A stretch of DNA of 27,056 nt from the NCBI GenBank assembly GCA_900752285.1, contig CAADUW010000034.1, forward strand, positions 1 to 27,056, in the 5' to 3' direction. Under the pieces are notes generated by a model, which saw only the letters and a program-made list of their open reading frames with translations, did no database searches and was not told the DNA's origin. A program made the translations under genes and the position numbers. The stretch is from an uncultured Oscillospiraceae bacterium (GTDB lineage Bacteria > Bacillota > Clostridia > Oscillospirales > Oscillospiraceae). Positions 22,832 through 27,056 of this stretch are shown one piece after another. Positions within the stretch are counted from its first letter, which is position 1; each line of letters begins with the position of its first letter.

Positions 22832-23713
22832 ATGGATACAATATGGTCTGTCTCAGAATACCTCGAGTGCCTGTCAAAGATAAAAATGGAACCGAAGACA
22901 ACATTTTCGGTTGGCTGTTTCACTCTGTTTCGCGGCCAAGCAAATGCTAATTGGTTGCTGTCCCCCAGTTTATATCGTCAAAACTTGTTCGAGGCAGAAA
23001 ACCTACTTTTAACAGAAATAAAGCACATCTGTCCAAATGAATTTGGGGATAATCGATTTGATTCACTCGTTAAAATGCAGCATTTTGGTATGCCAACGCG
23101 CCTTTTGGACGTAACAACCAACCCTCTGGTTTCTCTTTACTTTGCGTGCGAGTCCAGTGAGCAGTCAAATGAAGACGGTATAGTCTATATATTTCCTAAT
23201 ATGCCTGTTTCATGGAGCAACGACCTGTTGGTTGATCTGGTGATGGACTTTGTTTATGATTATTTTCCAAGAAAAATGTGGCTTGATCAAATGCTTGACC
23301 AATCGCGAAAAAAATATGGTAATGGTAGCTATCGCCTGATGCCTGATACGATTGATTCCCTATTGCATTATTTAACAATTCCTGCCTTTGCGGTAATGCC
23401 TGCAAAAACGAACGAACGAATCGAGGCACAGGACGGAGCGTTCTTTGTTTTTGGTATGCATTTCAGCAATCGGGAAGTCAGCACAAATCCCGGCACGATT
23501 GGAAGAGTGTACTATAACTTTGAGCCAATCGAAATTGATAACGTGCAGCAAATCTGGAAGAAAACAGAGACATTACGAATTCCTGCCGCTGCGAAAAAAG
23601 GCATCTTAAATCAACTTGATATTCTGGGTATTAACGAACGGAAACTGTTTCCAGATTTGTCGCATCAAATCAATCATACGGTTAGGACAGTAAAAGCTCA
23701 TATGATTAAATGA
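22832..23713 (+). CDS. FRG-domain protein embedded in the R-M operon
   Basis: The protein has 293 residues. Two FRG-domain blocks are clear: 'LFRGQANANWLLSPSLYR' (about residues 32-49, with the naming F-R-G at 33-35) and 'MQHFGMPTRLLDVTTNPLVSLYFAC' (82-106). The biochemical activity of FRG domains is not settled to my knowledge. Such genes are often found beside phage-defence loci. The ribosome site is GAGGGATGAACT. It starts 17 bases after hsdS ends, and its stop lies within the hsdR joint (ATGA at 23710-23713), so it is a true operon member. Its DNA is clearly AT-rich compared with hsdM and hsdR. No membrane segment or signal peptide is visible. Confidence 0.88.
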   Translation: MDTIWSVSEYLECLSKIKMEPKTTFSVGCFTLFRGQANANWLLSPSLYRQNLFEAENLLLTEIKHICPNEFGDNRFDSLVKMQHFGMPTRLLDVTTNPLVSLYFACESSEQSNEDGIVYIFPNMPVSWSNDLLVDLVMDFVYDYFPRKMWLDQMLDQSRKKYGNGSYRLMPDTIDSLLHYLTIPAFAVMPAKTNERIEAQDGAFFVFGMHFSNREVSTNPGTIGRVYYNFEPIEIDNVQQIWKKTETLRIPAAAKKGILNQLDILGINERKLFPDLSHQINHTVRTVKAHMIK

Positions 23714-23730
23714 TACGAGGTGATCTCTAC

Positions 23731-26700
23731 ATGACCAACTTTGACATTTTCGCTGCCGATCCGCAATTTGAGCCCTTCGCCTCGGTTGCCGTCTCCGCCG
23801 AGCGGATTCTACAGATTGAGCCGTCTGCCTGCGTGATCAACTGCCGGAGAGCCATGGAGTTTGCGATCAAGTGGATGTACTCTGTGGACAAGGCGCTGGT
23901 CATGCCCTATCAGGATACGCTGGTCAGCCTCATGAACGGAGAGGACTTCCGGGACATTGTGGGAACGGACCTGTGGAAGCGGATGGACCTGATCCGCCGC
24001 ATGGGCAACAATGCCGCCCACACAGGAAAAAAGATTACCCGGGATCAGGCGGCGCTGTGTCTGGAAAATCTGTTTGTGTTTCTGGACTTTGTGGCCTACT
24101 GCTACGGCGAGAACTACACGGAGCGGCATTTTGACCGGGAACTGCTGAACCGGCCCGCCCCGGCGGACGCGGGAGGGGACTCCCCTGCTAAGGGAGCAAC
24201 CGGCATTGATCTCGCCGCACTGATAGCGGAGAATGCCGCACTGAAGGAAGAACTTACCGCACGCCGCGCCGAGCAGCAGCAGACCTACGTACCGAAGCCT
24301 CTGGACCTGTCGGAGTACAAGACCCGTAAACTTTATATTGACACGATGCTGATTGACGCGGGCTGGACAGAAGGCAGGGACTGGCTGAACGAGGTAGAGC
24401 TGCCAGGTATGCCCAATCGGTCGGAAACAGGCTATGCCGACTATGTCCTCTATGGGGACGACGGACGGCCGCTGGCAGTGGTGGAGGCAAAGCGCACCTG
24501 CGTGGATGTGTCCAAGGGACGGCAGCAGGCAAAGCTGTACGCCGATCTTCTGGAAAAGAAGTACCGCCGCCGCCCGGTGATTTTCCTGACCAACGGCTTT
24601 GAGACCCGCATCACGGATAACCTCTACCCCGAGCGCCGCTGCGCTGCCATTTACTCCAAGCGGGATCTGGAAAAGCTGTTCAATCTTCAGAGTATGCGGA
24701 CAAGTCTGAAAAATGTGACGGTAAACCGCAGCATCGCCGGACGGTACTATCAGGAGGGAGCAATCCGGGCTGCCTGTGACGCCTTTTCCCGGAACCGCCG
24801 GAAGGCGCTGCTGGTCATGGCCACCGGATCCGGCAAGACCCGGACGGTTATCGCACTGTGCGATGTGCTGTTACAGCATGGGTGGGTAAAAAACATTCTG
24901 TTTCTTGCCGACCGCAGCAGTCTGGTCACTCAGGCAAAGCGCAGCTTCGGCAATCTGCTTCCGGACCTGTCTGCCGTCAACCTCTGCGAGGAAAAGGACT
25001 ACACGGCACACTGTGTTTTTTCTACTTACCAAACCATGTACAATGCAATCGACAGTGCCCGGGACGAGGCAGGAAAGCTCTTTACCTGCGGACACTTTGA
25101 TCTTGTGATCTGCGATGAGGCCCATCGATCGGTTTACAATAAATACCGGGATATTTTCGATTATTTCGATGCTCCGTTGGTTGGCCTGACCGCTACGCCC
25201 AAGGACGAGATTGACAAGAATACCTATGAAATTTTTGAGCTGGAAAACGGGGTGCCGACTTACGGCTACGAACTGGCACAGGCAGTCCGAGACGGCTATC
25301 TGGTGGACTTCCTGTCCGTGGAAACGAAGCTGAAATTCATGGAGCAGGGTATTGTCTACGATGCGCTTTCCGAGGCGGACAGGCGGCTTTATGAGGATAC
25401 CTTCGAAAATGAAAACGGAGAACTGCCGGACCGGATTGCGTCATCTGCCCTGAATGCGTGGATTTTTAACGAGGATACCATCCGGCAGGTACTGAACACT
25501 CTGATGACCCACGGACTGACCATCGATTACGGCAGCAAACTGGGAAAAACCATTATCTTTGCAAAAAGCCACACCCATGCGGAGAAAATCCTTGCGGTTT
25601 TCAATCAGGAGTATCCCCACCTGCCCGGTTTTGCAAAGGTTATCGACAATTACATGACCTACGCCCAAAGCACGATCGACGAGTTTTCCGACCCAAAGAA
25701 GCTGCCCCAGATCGCCATTTCCGTAGACATGCTGGACACGGGCATCGATGTGCCGGAGGTACTGAATCTGGTATTTTTCAAGAAGGTCATGAGCAAGGCA
25801 AAGTTCTGGCAGATGATCGGGCGCGGCACCCGCCTGTGCCCGGGACTGCTGGACGGGCAGGACAAAAACCGGTTTTATATTTTCGACTTCTGCGGAAATT
25901 TTGCGTTCTTCCGCATGAAGCAGGGGAAGCCCGCCGCAAACAATCTTGCGGTGCAGGGTGCAATTTTTCACCTGAAAGCCCAAATGGCCTTCAAGCTGCA
26001 GGATCTGCCTTATCAGACACCGGAGTTGACTGCTTTCCGCAAAGTGCTGGTGGAGGACATGGTTCGCAAGGTACGGGAGCTGAACCGGGAGAATTTTGCC
26101 GTTCGCCAACACCTGAAATATGCAGAACTGTACACCAATCCGGACAGCTACAATGCCCTGACTTACGAGGACACGCTGCACATGGGGCAGGAGCTGGCAC
26201 CGCTGATCACACCGGAGAGGGACGATGCAAAGGCGCTGCGGTTTGACGCACTGCTGTACGGCATGGAACTGGCGTACCTTGCCGGGAAGCAATACGGGAA
26301 AGCAAGAAGCGATCTGCAAAAAAAGGTTTCCGCAATTGCGGCGGTATCCAACATTCCGGAGATTACGGCACAGTCCGGACTGATTGACCGGATTCTGCAT
26401 ACCGATTATCTGGAAACCGCCGGAATGGAAGAATTTGAGCATATCCGTGAGTGCCTGCGGAATCTGATCAAATACATTCCGGTCAGCAAGGTACGTTATG
26501 ATACCAATTTTGATGACGAGATTCTGTCCATGGACTGGAAGGAGTCGGAACTGGAAAATGACGACCTGAAAAACTACAGGGCCAAGGCGGAATTTTACAT
26601 CCGTCAGCATCAGGACAGTGGTGTGATTGCCAAGCTCCGGGGCAATGTGCCGCTGACAGGTGAGGATGTTCAGGCACTGGAGAAAATTCTCTGGAACGAC

Positions 26701-27030
26701 GTGGGAACCCGGGAGGACTACGAGGCGGAGTATGGAAAAAAGCCGCTGGGCGAGTTCGTCCGGGAAATCGTGGGGCTGGACATGAACGCCGCCAAGGAGG
26801 CGTTTGCCCGCTACCTGAACGATACCAGTTTGGACAGCAGACAGATTTATTTTGTGAATCAGGTTGTGGAGTACATCGTCCGCAACGGCATGATGAAGGA
26901 CCTGTCGGTTTTGCAGGAAACGCCTTTTACCGATCACGGAAGTATCGTAGAAATCTTTACGGATTTGTCGGTCTGGGCAGGCATTCGTCAGGCGATCGCA
27001 AAAATCAACGCAAACGCCGCAGCGGCATAA
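23731..27030 (+). CDS. hsdR: Type I restriction endonuclease subunit R, DUF4145-fused
   Basis: The protein has 1099 residues from ATG at 23731, preceded by GAGGTGATCTCTAC. An in-frame ATG at 23710 overlaps the FRG stop but lacks a ribosome site. HsdR is the DNA-translocating, cutting subunit. An N-terminal helical DUF4145-like domain (about residues 10-135, 'CVINCRRAMEFAIKWMYS', 'MGNNAAHTGKKITRDQA') precedes a charged linker. The HSDR_N nuclease carries D237 and E252-A-K254. The SF2 motor shows Walker A 'ATGSGKT' (to residue 370), DEAH at 462-465 and motif VI 'MIGRGTR' at 695-701. The C-terminal third resembles the EcoEI-type HsdR tail that binds the HsdMS core. The gene is intact and complete within the window. 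Confidence 0.95.
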   Translation: MTNFDIFAADPQFEPFASVAVSAERILQIEPSACVINCRRAMEFAIKWMYSVDKALVMPYQDTLVSLMNGEDFRDIVGTDLWKRMDLIRRMGNNAAHTGKKITRDQAALCLENLFVFLDFVAYCYGENYTERHFDRELLNRPAPADAGGDSPAKGATGIDLAALIAENAALKEELTARRAEQQQTYVPKPLDLSEYKTRKLYIDTMLIDAGWTEGRDWLNEVELPGMPNRSETGYADYVLYGDDGRPLAVVEAKRTCVDVSKGRQQAKLYADLLEKKYRRRPVIFLTNGFETRITDNLYPERRCAAIYSKRDLEKLFNLQSMRTSLKNVTVNRSIAGRYYQEGAIRAACDAFSRNRRKALLVMATGSGKTRTVIALCDVLLQHGWVKNILFLADRSSLVTQAKRSFGNLLPDLSAVNLCEEKDYTAHCVFSTYQTMYNAIDSARDEAGKLFTCGHFDLVICDEAHRSVYNKYRDIFDYFDAPLVGLTATPKDEIDKNTYEIFELENGVPTYGYELAQAVRDGYLVDFLSVETKLKFMEQGIVYDALSEADRRLYEDTFENENGELPDRIASSALNAWIFNEDTIRQVLNTLMTHGLTIDYGSKLGKTIIFAKSHTHAEKILAVFNQEYPHLPGFAKVIDNYMTYAQSTIDEFSDPKKLPQIAISVDMLDTGIDVPEVLNLVFFKKVMSKAKFWQMIGRGTRLCPGLLDGQDKNRFYIFDFCGNFAFFRMKQGKPAANNLAVQGAIFHLKAQMAFKLQDLPYQTPELTAFRKVLVEDMVRKVRELNRENFAVRQHLKYAELYTNPDSYNALTYEDTLHMGQELAPLITPERDDAKALRFDALLYGMELAYLAGKQYGKARSDLQKKVSAIAAVSNIPEITAQSGLIDRILHTDYLETAGMEEFEHIRECLRNLIKYIPVSKVRYDTNFDDEILSMDWKESELENDDLKNYRAKAEFYIRQHQDSGVIAKLRGNVPLTGEDVQALEKILWNDVGTREDYEAEYGKKPLGEFVREIVGLDMNAAKEAFARYLNDTSLDSRQIYFVNQVVEYIVRNGMMKDLSVLQETPFTDHGSIVEIFTDLSVWAGIRQAIAKINANAAAA

Positions 27031-27056
27031 GTCCCCGTGGTGTTTCAAAAAGAGCG

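Noticed and set aside
25441..27048. 535-residue minus-strand frame opposite hsdR
   Set aside because: Shadow of the helicase and C-terminal region of hsdR.
1..27056. CRISPR array, tRNA or rRNA genes
   Set aside because: No regularly spaced direct repeats and no tRNA- or rRNA-like segments were seen by eye on either strand.

Overview
The window is about 27 kb of chromosomal DNA from what looks like an anaerobic, fairly GC-rich member of the Clostridia, plausibly an Oscillospiraceae/Ruminococcaceae-type gut bacterium. The reasons are strong AGGAGG-type ribosome sites, sigma-A promoters, a YfmF/YfmH pair beside lgt, a mannose-family PTS, and a bacterial-type CO dehydrogenase/acetyl-CoA synthase. 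This placement is inference; there is no rRNA or other taxonomic marker here.

Layout. (1) Positions 1-990 hold the start of a minus-strand sensor-kinase-like gene running off the left edge, then two adjacent ~160-bp palindromic MITE-like elements and a strong hairpin. (2) 992-4482 (+) encodes the peptidase-like pair YfmF/YfmH and prolipoprotein diacylglyceryl transferase (Lgt), ending at a bidirectional terminator. (3) 4593-10373 (-) is a sugar-uptake operon. In transcription order it encodes a small membrane protein, PTS IIA, IIB, IIC and IID, an AgaI/NagB-like amino-sugar-6-phosphate deaminase, an iron-containing alcohol dehydrogenase and a DeoR regulator, which also has its own promoter. 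The gene set suggests import and phosphorylation of an amino sugar, possibly galactosamine-type, followed by deamination. (4) 10480-11250 is non-coding and rich in palindromes. (5) 11330-14127 (+) encodes GlmS and an AraC-family regulator whose last residues are lost to a one-base deletion in an A-run. (6) 14130-14548 is a dense hairpin/repeat element between convergent genes. (7) 14549-19410 (-) is a compact cooS-cooC-acsB operon for the catalytic core of the Wood-Ljungdahl acetyl-CoA synthase. The corrinoid protein and methyltransferase genes are not in the window. (8) 20160-27030 (+) is a type I restriction-modification operon, hsdM-hsdS-(FRG-domain gene)-hsdR, with the FRG gene embedded between specificity and restriction subunits.

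The parts most worth a second look are the FRG gene inside the type I R-M operon, the CODH/ACS core lacking its corrinoid partners, the PTS operon with an AgaI-like deaminase and an alcohol dehydrogenase but no matching kinase or aldolase, the frameshifted AraC regulator, and several palindromic repeat elements. Promoter, operator and hairpin calls were made by eye. No database search or folding calculation was run.
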